Source of the DNA: JBAXTE01 sp038240835
GTDB taxonomy: Bacteria > Bacteroidota > Bacteroidia > Bacteroidales > WCHB1-69
DNA: 6,905 nt
NCBI GenBank assembly: GCA_038240835.1
Contig: JBBRGJ010000171.1
Coordinates: 1 to 6,905 of the forward strand
Reading direction: 5' to 3'
Shown piece after piece: positions 1 through 4,548 of this stretch. Position numbers and translations under genes: made by a program. The stretch's first letter is position 1. Each line of letters starts with the position of its first letter. The notes below the pieces were generated by a model. That model did no database searches. It was not told the origin of the DNA and saw nothing but the letters and a program-made list of their open reading frames with translations.

Positions 1-115
1 CCGAATATCTCGTAAGATTATTGTTGTGTTGAAACAGCCGTTTTTCAAGGTTTTCTGTAATTCCTTTGTAGTATACGTCCGCAGACTTAGAATAAATGAT
101 GTACAAGTAAAACAT
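1..115 (-). CDS. GIY-YIG nuclease family protein, N-terminal part, truncated by window edge
   Basis: Reading leftwards from an ATG at 115-113, a frame stays open to the window edge and gives 38 residues. It begins MFYLYIIYSKSADVYYKG and continues with T21, R28 and H32 in the pattern LEKRLFQHN. This matches the start of small single-domain GIY-YIG proteins: Y5-I6 in the first strand, YYKG (15-18) as the degenerate YIG strand, and the conserved arginine (R28) of the first helix. The catalytic glutamate would lie beyond the edge. The start is fixed because the preceding in-frame codons are ATC repeats with no other start. It is clearly related to, but well diverged from, the GIY-YIG protein at 317-628. 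Like that gene, it starts about 22 nt after a tRNA-type hairpin terminator. No separate promoter is visible. Confidence 0.8.
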   Translation of the reverse strand, partial: MFYLYIIYSKSADVYYKGITENLEKRLFQHNNNLTRYS

Positions 116-136
116 GATGATGATTGTGTAAAATAA

Positions 137-166
137 AAAAAAGCTCCACATTTCTGTGAAGCTTTT
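137..166 (-). terminator. Hairpin terminator, second copy, behind the tRNA-Asp 3'-end relic
   Basis: The stem is 139-150 with 155-166 and the loop is 151-154. It is the same 12-bp hairpin as the one behind the intact tRNA-Asp, with one difference: C146 faces A159 and makes one mismatch. On the minus strand it is followed by a run of T (plus-strand A at 131-138, broken by one T). It directly follows the acceptor-strand relic at 167-177, just as the working terminator follows the real tRNA. Confidence 0.75.
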
Positions 167-177
167 AGCGGTCCGGA
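137..177. repeat. 41-bp direct repeat, left copy
   Basis: This copy differs from 651-691 at one of 41 positions (C146 versus T660). It spans the terminator hairpin plus the last 11 bp of the tRNA-Asp end (acceptor 3' strand, discriminator base and two following bases). The offset between the copies is 514 bp, and the complete GIY-YIG gene at 317-628 lies between them. Confidence 0.95.
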
Positions 178-309
178 TGCCGAAATTTTCAAATCTACGA
201 TTTGCGAAATTTCGCGCACACACGAAAAACTAATTCAAACCGAAAGTTTCATCATCGATTAAATTTTTACTCAATCGGTTTGAAGTTTTTCGGTGCGGGA
301 CTCGAACCC
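167..309 (-). pseudogene. Split relic of the tRNA-Asp 3' end (T arm and acceptor strand)
   Basis: Two pieces of the tRNA-Asp 3' end survive. Positions 296-309 match 692-705 exactly over 14 bases (T-stem and T-loop, GGGTTCGAGTCCCG on the minus strand). Positions 167-177 match 681-691 (acceptor 3' strand and discriminator). They lie in the right order and orientation but are separated by about 118 bp of unrelated hairpin-rich sequence. No D arm, anticodon arm or 5' acceptor strand is present: the match to the tRNA stops just after the T arm, 7 bp before the stop codon of the GIY-YIG gene. It cannot make a tRNA. It looks like a duplicated tRNA 3' end of about 25 nt, later interrupted. Confidence 0.8.
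178..296. repeat. Hairpin-rich insert splitting the tRNA 3'-end relic (MITE-like)
   Basis: The segment is flanked by TGC at 178-180 and 294-296, a possible 3-bp target duplication. It has short inverted ends (CCGAAA at 180-185, TTTCGG at 288-293). Inside are two nested foldbacks. Hairpin 1 pairs 181-195 with 199-214 around a TAC loop and contains the perfect 12-bp palindrome GCGAAATTTCGC at 204-215. Hairpin 2 pairs 223-243 with 275-292 (18 bp, with a 3-nt bulge) around a loop of about 31 nt. No open frame of note is present. It could be a small non-autonomous mobile element, a structured RNA at the 3' end of the GIY-YIG transcript, or a degenerate repeat. The structure is directly visible; the mobile-element reading is inference. 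Confidence 0.5.
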
Positions 310-316
310 TTATTTC

Positions 317-628
317 TTATAGGTTGTTGATTAGTTGTGCCAATAGTTCAGCGTTTACATTTCCAATTCCAGTTTCACTTTGTTTTTGAATTCTGAGAAG
401 AGCCTTTGAGTGACTGTGGACGTTTTTCCATTTTTTTTCTTCTCTCATAGATTCAACCCTGGAAGAGTGAGTGCTTTGAAACAATAACTCCCAAGGTCTC
501 CCATATTTAGTTGCAGGAACTTCTCCTTTGGAATGCCTGTCTAAGCGATCTTTTATATTATTGGTCTGCCCATAATATAATTTATCACTTGCTTTTGAGT
601 AAAGAATATAGACGGTAAAAGTTTCCAT
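317..628 (-). CDS. Small GIY-YIG nuclease family protein
   Basis: This 103-residue protein is a single GIY-YIG domain plus a short tail, the usual length for the free-standing family related to UPF0213. Visible landmarks are the first strand VYILYS (6-11, degenerate GIY), YYGQT (18-22, the YIG strand), R28 in the first helix, H32, and a helix with E59, M61, R62 and E64 matching the family's EAMRxEK pattern. E64 is the likely metal-binding glutamate. The core residues appear intact, so it may be an active nuclease; its substrate is unknown. The tail from about residue 82 has no recognised domain. The ATG at 628-626 lies about 23 nt past the tRNA-Asp terminator with no obvious promoter between, so expression may depend on read-through. 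The stop is 7 bp before a relic of the tRNA-Asp T arm. The same arrangement recurs with the gene at 1-115. Confidence 0.9.
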   Translation of the reverse strand: METFTVYILYSKASDKLYYGQTNNIKDRLDRHSKGEVPATKYGRPWELLFQSTHSSRVESMREEKKWKNVHSHSKALLRIQKQSETGIGNVNAELLAQLINNL

Positions 629-650
629 AATTGGTTAGTTTTATATAATG

Positions 651-680
651 AAAAAAGCTTCACATTTCTGTGAAGCTTTT
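651..680 (-). terminator. Rho-independent terminator of tRNA-Asp
   Basis: A perfect 12-bp stem (653-664 with 669-680; arm AAAAGCTTCACA on the plus strand) closes a 4-nt loop. On the minus strand it ends in six T. It starts two bases after the tRNA discriminator base, so it serves the tRNA directly. Transcription of the downstream GIY-YIG gene would need to pass it or start in the 23-nt gap. Confidence 0.9.
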
Positions 681-691
681 AGCGGTCCGGA
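651..691. repeat. 41-bp direct repeat, right copy
   Basis: This is the right-hand partner of 137-177 (40 of 41 identical). It covers the tRNA-Asp terminator and the final bases of the intact tRNA gene. Confidence 0.95.
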
Positions 692-756
692 CGGGACTCG
701 AACCCGCGACCCCGTGCGTGACAGGCACGTATTCTAACCAACTGAACTACCGAACC
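683..756 (-). tRNA. tRNA-Asp (anticodon GTC)
   Basis: The 74-nt cloverleaf folds cleanly. The acceptor strand GGTTCGG (756-750) pairs with CCGGACC (690-684) with one T-G wobble. The anticodon stem CGTGC/GCACG closes the loop CTGTCAC, giving GTC. The T arm is GCGGG-TTCGAGT-CCCGT. The discriminator base is G, as is normal for tRNA-Asp. The 3' CCA is not encoded (CT follows), so it must be added by CCA nucleotidyltransferase. The gene has its own promoter at 793-824 and terminator at 651-680. Its last bases are part of a 41-bp repeat found again 514 bp downstream. Confidence 0.97.
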
Positions 757-792
757 ATTAGTTCAAACGATATTATGAACGTTTTGTGAGTG

Positions 793-824
793 CAAAATTA
801 AGCGTTTTATTTTTAACTACCAAA
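793..824 (-). promoter_or_regulatory. Bacteroidota-type promoter of tRNA-Asp
   Basis: On the minus strand, TTTG (824-821) is followed after exactly 20 nt by TAATTTTG (800-793), matching the Bacteroidota pattern TTTG-N20-TAnnTTTG. The start of transcription should fall near 786-788, leaving a leader of about 30 nt before the tRNA. The box is followed by CACTCACAAAACG (792-780), which is identical after the tRNA-Lys promoter. The -33 side also shares TTTGGTAGTT with it. Confidence 0.85.
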
Positions 825-857
825 TATATTATGATAAAAACCAAACTTTTTTTTCGT

Positions 858-865
858 TATATTTG
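858..865 (+). promoter_or_regulatory. Probable -7 box of the xerD promoter
   Basis: TATATTTG fits TAnnTTTG and lies 27 nt before the xerD start codon. No good TTTG is seen 19-21 nt upstream, so only this half of the promoter is supported. It faces away from the tRNA-Asp promoter, whose -33 box is about 35 bp to the left. Confidence 0.6.
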
Positions 866-892
866 TGGCGGTCTAAAAATCAATTAGTTTAA

Positions 893-1792
893 ATGAGTTT
901 ACAACAATATAAAAAAGGATATAAAAGCTTTTTGTTACTAGAAAAATCACTTTCGAAGAACTCTATCGATGCTTATTTGCATGATTTGAGCCTTCTGGAG
1001 AAGTATTTAGTGATGATTGACAGTCAGAAAACAGTGGGGCAACTTACCTTATCTGACATTCAGTTGTTTTTAGGATGGATAAATGAAATAGGAATGGGTG
1101 CTCGTTCGCAGGCTCGAATTATATCTGGACTTAAATCTTTTTTCAAACACTTGATTTTAGAGGATATCATTACTGCAAATCCAATCGAATTAATAGAATC
1201 TCCGAAAGTTGGCAGAAAACTACCAGATACATTATCGATAGAAGAGATAAATCAGATTGTTGACGCCATTGATTTAAGCACGCCAGAGGGCACCAGAAAC
1301 AAAGCTATCATCGAGACTTTGTACGGATGTGGTTTGCGTGTAACAGAACTTTGTTCTTTGAAACTGTCGTGGCTTTATTTTAACGATGGATTTATACGAA
1401 TAATTGGCAAGGGCGATAAAGAGCGTTTGATTCCTGTTGGTTCGGTGGCCGAGAAGAATATTAATATTTACATCGAGCAAATTCGAAATCATTTGATTAT
1501 TAAAAAAGGATGTGAAGATATTTTGTTTCTGAACAGAAGAGGAGGGCAGTTGTCTCGTGTGATGATTTTTAATATTGTAAAAGATTATGCTGCAAAGGCT
1601 GGAATTAATAAAACCATCAGTCCCCATACGTTCCGTCACTCTTTTGCGACTCATTTGATAGAAGGTGGGGCAGATTTAATCGCTGTTCAGGAAATGTTGG
1701 GACATGAATCGATCACAACCACGGAAATTTATACTCATTTGGATCGTAATTTTCTAAAAGAAACCATTATGAACCATCACCCTCGATATTAA
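893..1792 (+). CDS. xerD: Site-specific tyrosine recombinase XerD
   Basis: This 299-residue protein has the full length and layout of Xer recombinases. An N-terminal core-binding (SAM-like) domain spans about residues 5-90, and the catalytic domain runs from about 110 to the end. All catalytic residues are visible: R149 (in CGLRVTEL), K173 (in IGKGDKER), H245 and R248 (in SPHTFRHSFATH), H271 (in LGHESI) and the nucleophile Y280 (in IYTHL). With a XerC partner it would resolve chromosome dimers at dif during FtsK-driven segregation. Length and the C-terminal sequence favour XerD over XerC, but a phage- or island-type integrase cannot be wholly excluded; the lack of an extra arm-binding domain argues against that. 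The ATG follows a -7 box at 858-865 and has no Shine-Dalgarno, which is normal in this phylum. It is probably transcribed alone. Confidence 0.88.
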   Translation: MSLQQYKKGYKSFLLLEKSLSKNSIDAYLHDLSLLEKYLVMIDSQKTVGQLTLSDIQLFLGWINEIGMGARSQARIISGLKSFFKHLILEDIITANPIELIESPKVGRKLPDTLSIEEINQIVDAIDLSTPEGTRNKAIIETLYGCGLRVTELCSLKLSWLYFNDGFIRIIGKGDKERLIPVGSVAEKNINIYIEQIRNHLIIKKGCEDILFLNRRGGQLSRVMIFNIVKDYAAKAGINKTISPHTFRHSFATHLIEGGADLIAVQEMLGHESITTTEIYTHLDRNFLKETIMNHHPRY

Positions 1793-1846
1793 TTTTATTT
1801 AAAATCAATGTTATAGCACATTTAACAAAAAAAAATACATTAATTG

Positions 1847-1878
1847 TTTGGTAGTTTAAAATAGAGTTGTTACCTTTG
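1847..1878 (+). promoter_or_regulatory. Bacteroidota-type promoter of tRNA-Lys
   Basis: TTTG (1847-1850), a 20-nt spacer and TACCTTTG (1871-1878) match the phylum consensus. The following CACTCACAAAACG (1879-1891) and the upstream TTTGGTAGTT are identical to the tRNA-Asp promoter. The transcript should start near 1884-1886, giving a leader of about 17 nt. Confidence 0.87.
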
Positions 1879-1901
1879 CACTCACAAAACGCAAAAATAC
1901 C

Positions 1902-1974
1902 GATTCAGTAGCTCAGCTGGTAGAGCACATCCCTTTTAAGGATGGGGTCCTGGGTTCGAATCCCAGCTGGATCA
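1902..1974 (+). tRNA. tRNA-Lys (anticodon TTT)
   Basis: The 73-nt cloverleaf is complete. The acceptor strand GATTCAG pairs with CTGGATC with one T-G wobble. The D arm is GCTC/GAGC. The anticodon stem CATCC/GGATG closes the loop CTTTTAA, giving TTT. The T arm is CTGGG-TTCGAAT-CCCAG. The discriminator base is A and no CCA is encoded. It is flanked by its own promoter and terminator, so it is a single-gene unit. Confidence 0.97.
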
Positions 1975-1975
1975 C

Positions 1976-2002
1976 AAAAAGGAACGCACCGCGTTCCTTT
2001 TT
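1976..2002 (+). terminator. Rho-independent terminator of tRNA-Lys
   Basis: AAAAAGGAACGC (1976-1987) pairs perfectly with GCGTTCCTTTTT (1991-2002) around the loop ACC, followed by more T to 2009. It begins two bases after the tRNA. The A-rich left arm would also let it work for leftward transcription. Confidence 0.92.
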
Positions 2003-2120
2003 TGTTTTTATCAGCCCCCAATTGGTATTGTGTCATCAGTTGTAAAAAGTTATTCAATCGGAATTATCATACATCCTTAGAAAATCTGCCTAGTTAACAC
2101 ATTTTAATACCCTTTTTTTA

Positions 2121-2156
2121 TACATTTGTCAAAATATAAAATCAACGCTAGATTTA
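2121..2156 (+). promoter_or_regulatory. Candidate promoter region for the lipoprotein gene
   Basis: The gap from 2003 to 2270 holds no gene. Two overlapping promoter readings exist. One uses TACATTTG (2121-2128) as the -7 box but has no clear -33 partner. The other uses TTTG (2125-2128) as the -33 box and TAGATTTA (2149-2156) as the -7 box, 20 nt apart and one base off consensus. Either gives a leader of roughly 105-135 nt. I see no riboswitch or other recognisable element in that leader. Confidence 0.45.
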
Positions 2157-2270
2157 GACCAAAGCAAATGGCTGATTTTGATGGGTTTTTGTTTATAGAG
2201 GATTGCGTTTAAAACACGAATTTGTTTTGTCCCATCGGTCATTAAGAAAACTTGAAATTGACTAAAAAAA

Positions 2271-2885
2271 ATGAAAATGACGAAAATACGGATCACTATT
2301 TTTATTATGCTAACACTTACATTATTATGTTCGTGTGGAGGTGACCAACCTAAATCTAATGATATCCACGAAAAAGAATCACCAAAAGCATTACAGGATG
2401 ATAATCTAGAAATTAGAAAATATAGTCGTTCAGGCGACCTTGTTGAAGAGCTTTATGCTGAACTTGTTGATAAATTTTCAGAACTTAAAAAGTTAGAGAA
2501 AGATCTCAATGAATTGAGCTCAAAACCAAACGAACTTACACGCCCATTTCATAACTATAACAACAAATCAATGAATTATTATAATTCAGTTGATTTCACT
2601 GTAAATTCGATAAATGACAGTTTGCTGAAGAAAAAAGTGCTTACTCTAATAGCGACAAGTAAAAGTAAGCATTCAGCCAGAACAGCTGAAATGAATGCCA
2701 TTATAAAACGAATTTCACAAAACATTGAATCCCTTAACGAGCATTATTCTGTTTTAAAAATTGTGTTGACTCTTCCGCTAATAGAGAAATATCAAGCTGA
2801 AAATTTGCCAAGCAAAAAAGAATTAAACGATTTAATAAAAGAACAACAAAAATTAATTCAACGGATTGACCGAATAATCCCATAG
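2271..2885 (+). CDS. Putative coiled-coil lipoprotein of unknown function
   Basis: I do not recognise a family for this 204-residue protein. It starts with a basic N-region (MKMTKIR), a hydrophobic stretch (8-19) and a lipobox-like LCSC (19-22), with C22 as the likely lipidated residue, followed by GGD. The export motif of surface lipoproteins in this phylum (acidic residues right after the cysteine) is not clear, so a periplasm-facing location is the more likely guess. The rest is charged and probably all helical. Heptad-like stretches occur at about 57-83 (LVEELYAELVDKFSELKKLE) and 181-202, with another helix at about 136-165. It has no cysteine beyond C20 and C22, no enzyme motif and no membrane segment after the signal. 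It stands between tRNA-Lys and the pseudouridine synthase gene, each of which has its own signals. A start at the second ATG (2277) is also possible. Confidence 0.75.
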   Translation: MKMTKIRITIFIMLTLTLLCSCGGDQPKSNDIHEKESPKALQDDNLEIRKYSRSGDLVEELYAELVDKFSELKKLEKDLNELSSKPNELTRPFHNYNNKSMNYYNSVDFTVNSINDSLLKKKVLTLIATSKSKHSARTAEMNAIIKRISQNIESLNEHYSVLKIVLTLPLIEKYQAENLPSKKELNDLIKEQQKLIQRIDRIIP

Positions 2886-2967
2886 TTTTATAGTTTTCAT
2901 CACAGACCTGATAAAGATTTGGATACGATGTCTGGCATATTTTCCCCCTTTAGATACAATATTTAAT

Positions 2968-2983
2968 ATGAGACCGTTCTCAT
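2968..2983. promoter_or_regulatory. Palindrome upstream of the pseudouridine synthase promoter
   Basis: ATGAGA and TCTCAT form a perfect 6-bp inverted repeat around CCGT. It sits 27 bp before the -7 box at 3011, close to where the -33 contact would be. It could be an operator or a small hairpin at the end of the lipoprotein transcript. No T-run follows, so it is not a good terminator. No bound regulator can be named. Confidence 0.35.
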
Positions 2984-3010
2984 CCATAAACTTTCCATTA
3001 ATTTTTGTTT

Positions 3011-3018
3011 TATCTTTG
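3011..3018 (+). promoter_or_regulatory. Probable -7 box for the pseudouridine synthase gene
   Basis: TATCTTTG matches TAnnTTTG and lies 20 nt before the start codon, implying a leader of about 14 nt. A matching -33 TTTG is not evident at the expected distance. Confidence 0.6.
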
Positions 3019-3038
3019 CAAAAAAAAAACACATCTCA

Positions 3039-3737
3039 ATGAACGATACCATCGATGTCTTGTACGAGGACAACCATATCATTATAGTAAACAAAAAAAC
3101 TGGAGACATTGTACAAGGCGATAAGACTGGCGATAAACCTCTTTCGGAGTTCGTTAGTGATTATCTGAGTCAAAAGTATGAAAAGCCTGGAAAAGCATTT
3201 GTAGGGATCGTACATCGTCTTGATCGTCCTGTGAGCGGGGTGGTGTTGTTTGCAAAGACTTCTAAGGGTTTGTCTCGGATGAATGAAATTGTGAAAGAGA
3301 GACGCATTCAAAAGAGATATTGGGCCATAGTGTTGAGTGCTCCCCCAAAAGAGGAAGATCGACTCATAAATTATCTCTATAAGAACGAAAAACAGAACAA
3401 ATCATACGTTGGCAAAGAGAATCATCAAGGTGCTTTGCGATCCGAACTAAGTTATAAACTGATTGCCTCCTCGGATCGATATCATTTATTGGAAGTTGAA
3501 CTTCATACTGGCAGACATCATCAAATAAGAGTTCAGCTTTCAAACATAGGTTGTATCATAAAAGGAGATGTAAAATATGGCGCTAATAGGACTAATCCCG
3601 ATGGATCTATCGGATTGCATGCAAGAATGTTGTCATTTGAACACCCAGTTTCTCACCTGCCTGTTACCGTGACCGCAAAAGTTCCAGATGAGGTTTTGTG
3701 GAGGTTTTTTGAAGAAACAATCATAGCGCAGGACTAA
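3039..3737 (+). CDS. RluA-family RNA pseudouridine synthase
   Basis: The protein has 232 residues. The catalytic motif HRLDRPVSG lies at 59-67, with D62 as the nucleophilic aspartate that isomerises uridine to pseudouridine in rRNA or tRNA. Other family signatures are YEDNHIIIVNK (9-19), the motif HTGRHHQIRVQL (156-167), GDVKYG (176-181) and IGLHARMLSFEHP (191-203). It is the length of the bare catalytic domain and lacks the N-terminal S4 RNA-binding domain of RluC and RluD. This resembles RluA or TruC-like members, so the modified site cannot be assigned. The ATG at 3039 agrees with a -7 box at 3011-3018 and the conserved N-terminal strand. It is probably monocistronic and convergent with the glycosyltransferase gene. 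Confidence 0.92.
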   Translation: MNDTIDVLYEDNHIIIVNKKTGDIVQGDKTGDKPLSEFVSDYLSQKYEKPGKAFVGIVHRLDRPVSGVVLFAKTSKGLSRMNEIVKERRIQKRYWAIVLSAPPKEEDRLINYLYKNEKQNKSYVGKENHQGALRSELSYKLIASSDRYHLLEVELHTGRHHQIRVQLSNIGCIIKGDVKYGANRTNPDGSIGLHARMLSFEHPVSHLPVTVTAKVPDEVLWRFFEETIIAQD

Positions 3738-3786
3738 GGGTGCAGGGTGCAGGGTTCAGGGTACAAGGTTCAGGGTACAAGGTAAA
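3738..3786. repeat. Seven 7-bp tandem repeats (GGGTRCA type)
   Basis: Starting right after the stop codon of the pseudouridine synthase are seven heptamers: GGGTGCA twice, GGGTTCA, GGGTACA, AGGTTCA, GGGTACA and AGGTAAA. The unit length is constant and the copies vary at positions 1, 5 and 6, with the last copy most diverged. It is non-coding and sits between convergent genes. Confidence 0.9.
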
Positions 3787-3790
3787 ACCC

Positions 3791-3811
3791 ATTCACCATT
3801 CACCATTCACT
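3791..3811. repeat. Three 7-bp tandem repeats (ATTCACC type)
   Basis: ATTCACC, ATTCACC and ATTCACT follow the first array after 4 bp. On the other strand the unit is GGTGAAT, so both arrays are runs of GGTG-type heptamers pointing at each other. The last copy runs into the stop codon (3812-3810) of the leftward glycosyltransferase gene. Together the arrays could fold into an imperfect GGTG/CACC hairpin between the two genes. Confidence 0.85.
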
Positions 3812-4535
3812 ATTTCAAGTATTTCCTGCTAAAGATATTGTATTTAAGAATGCACCAAATTGCTCTAAACCCATCTTTCCAGCTAATTTTCTTTCCTTCC
3901 AAATAGGTTCTTCCGTAATATGAAATACCTACTTCGTAAATTCTAATCTCTTTGTTGCGAGCAATTTTGGCCGTAACTTCTGGCTCAAATCCAAAGCGAC
4001 ACTCTTTCAGGTAAAGTGATTTGATGATGTCCGCACGGAAAAGTTTGTAACAAGTTTCCATGTCGGTGAGGTTCAAATTGGTAAACATATTTGAAGCAGC
4101 TGTGAGCATTTTATTGCCGATGCTATGCCAAAAGAAGAGGATGCGATGAGGATTTCCTCCTATAAAACGGGAGCCATAAACTACATCCGCAAATCCATCA
4201 ATAATTGGTTTCAGAAGAAGATTGTATTCCTTTGGATCGTACTCTAAATCAGCATCTTGCACAATAATGTAATCGCCGGTAGCAAGCTCAATCCCTTTGT
4301 GAATAGCTGCTCCTTTTCCCCTATTTATGGGTTGGTTGAAAAGTTGAAAATCTATCGTACTGTGATCGAGGAAGTAGTTTTCCAACACTTCTTTGGTTTT
4401 ATCTTTTGAGCAGTCGTTTACAATGATAATCTCTTTTTCAAAGTTCTCAATCATCTCTACGGCTAACACTTTATCCAAAATAAGATGAATTGTCCGCTCT
4501 TCGTTGTATGCGGGAATAATAATCGATAATTTCAT
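3810..4535 (-). CDS. Family 2 glycosyltransferase, DPM1-like (polyprenyl-phosphate sugar synthase)
   Basis: This 241-residue protein has a GT-A fold of glycosyltransferase family 2. Landmarks are LSIIIPAYNEE (3-13), the nucleotide-binding IIIVNDCSKDKT (36-47), NRGKGAAIHKG (71-81) and the metal-binding DAD (94-96) in VQDADLEYDP. YGSRF (120-124), ETCYKLFR (160-167) and GFEPEVTAKIAR (182-193) follow. These are typical of dolichyl/undecaprenyl-phosphate mannose or glucose synthases. They move a sugar from a nucleotide donor to a lipid phosphate at the inner face of the membrane. No C-terminal membrane segments are present, so it is the short soluble or peripheral form. Sugar and acceptor cannot be told from sequence. 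The ATG at 4535 is 13 nt past the permease stop, so it is probably translated from the same message as the ABC genes. Confidence 0.88.
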   Translation of the reverse strand: MKLSIIIPAYNEERTIHLILDKVLAVEMIENFEKEIIIVNDCSKDKTKEVLENYFLDHSTIDFQLFNQPINRGKGAAIHKGIELATGDYIIVQDADLEYDPKEYNLLLKPIIDGFADVVYGSRFIGGNPHRILFFWHSIGNKMLTAASNMFTNLNLTDMETCYKLFRADIIKSLYLKECRFGFEPEVTAKIARNKEIRIYEVGISYYGRTYLEGKKISWKDGFRAIWCILKYNIFSRKYLK

Positions 4536-4548
4536 AAAGTTCTTAGTT

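Noticed and set aside
131..312. CRISPR array or phage attachment site with a large island
   Set aside because: There are only two copies of the 41-bp repeat, 514 bp apart, with no regular spacers. No integrase lies between them, and the nearby xerD has the layout of a housekeeping recombinase.
1274..1654. Open frame of 126 codons on the minus strand
   Set aside because: It lies wholly inside xerD, opposite its catalytic region, has no recognisable motif, and the xerD frame carries all catalytic residues.
2211..2228. AAAACA/TGTTTT inverted repeat in the leader of the lipoprotein gene
   Set aside because: A 6-bp AT-rich stem with a 6-nt loop is expected by chance in sequence of this composition, and it has no clear relation to promoter or start codon.
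3036..3311. Open frame of 91 codons on the minus strand
   Set aside because: It is antisense to the conserved N-terminal half of the pseudouridine synthase, including the catalytic motif, and shows no protein-family features of its own.
3738..3811. Coding extension of either flanking gene through the heptamer repeats
   Set aside because: Both flanking genes have clear stop codons at 3735-3737 and 3812-3810, and their family ends are complete. The repeats lie outside both frames except for the overlap with one stop codon.
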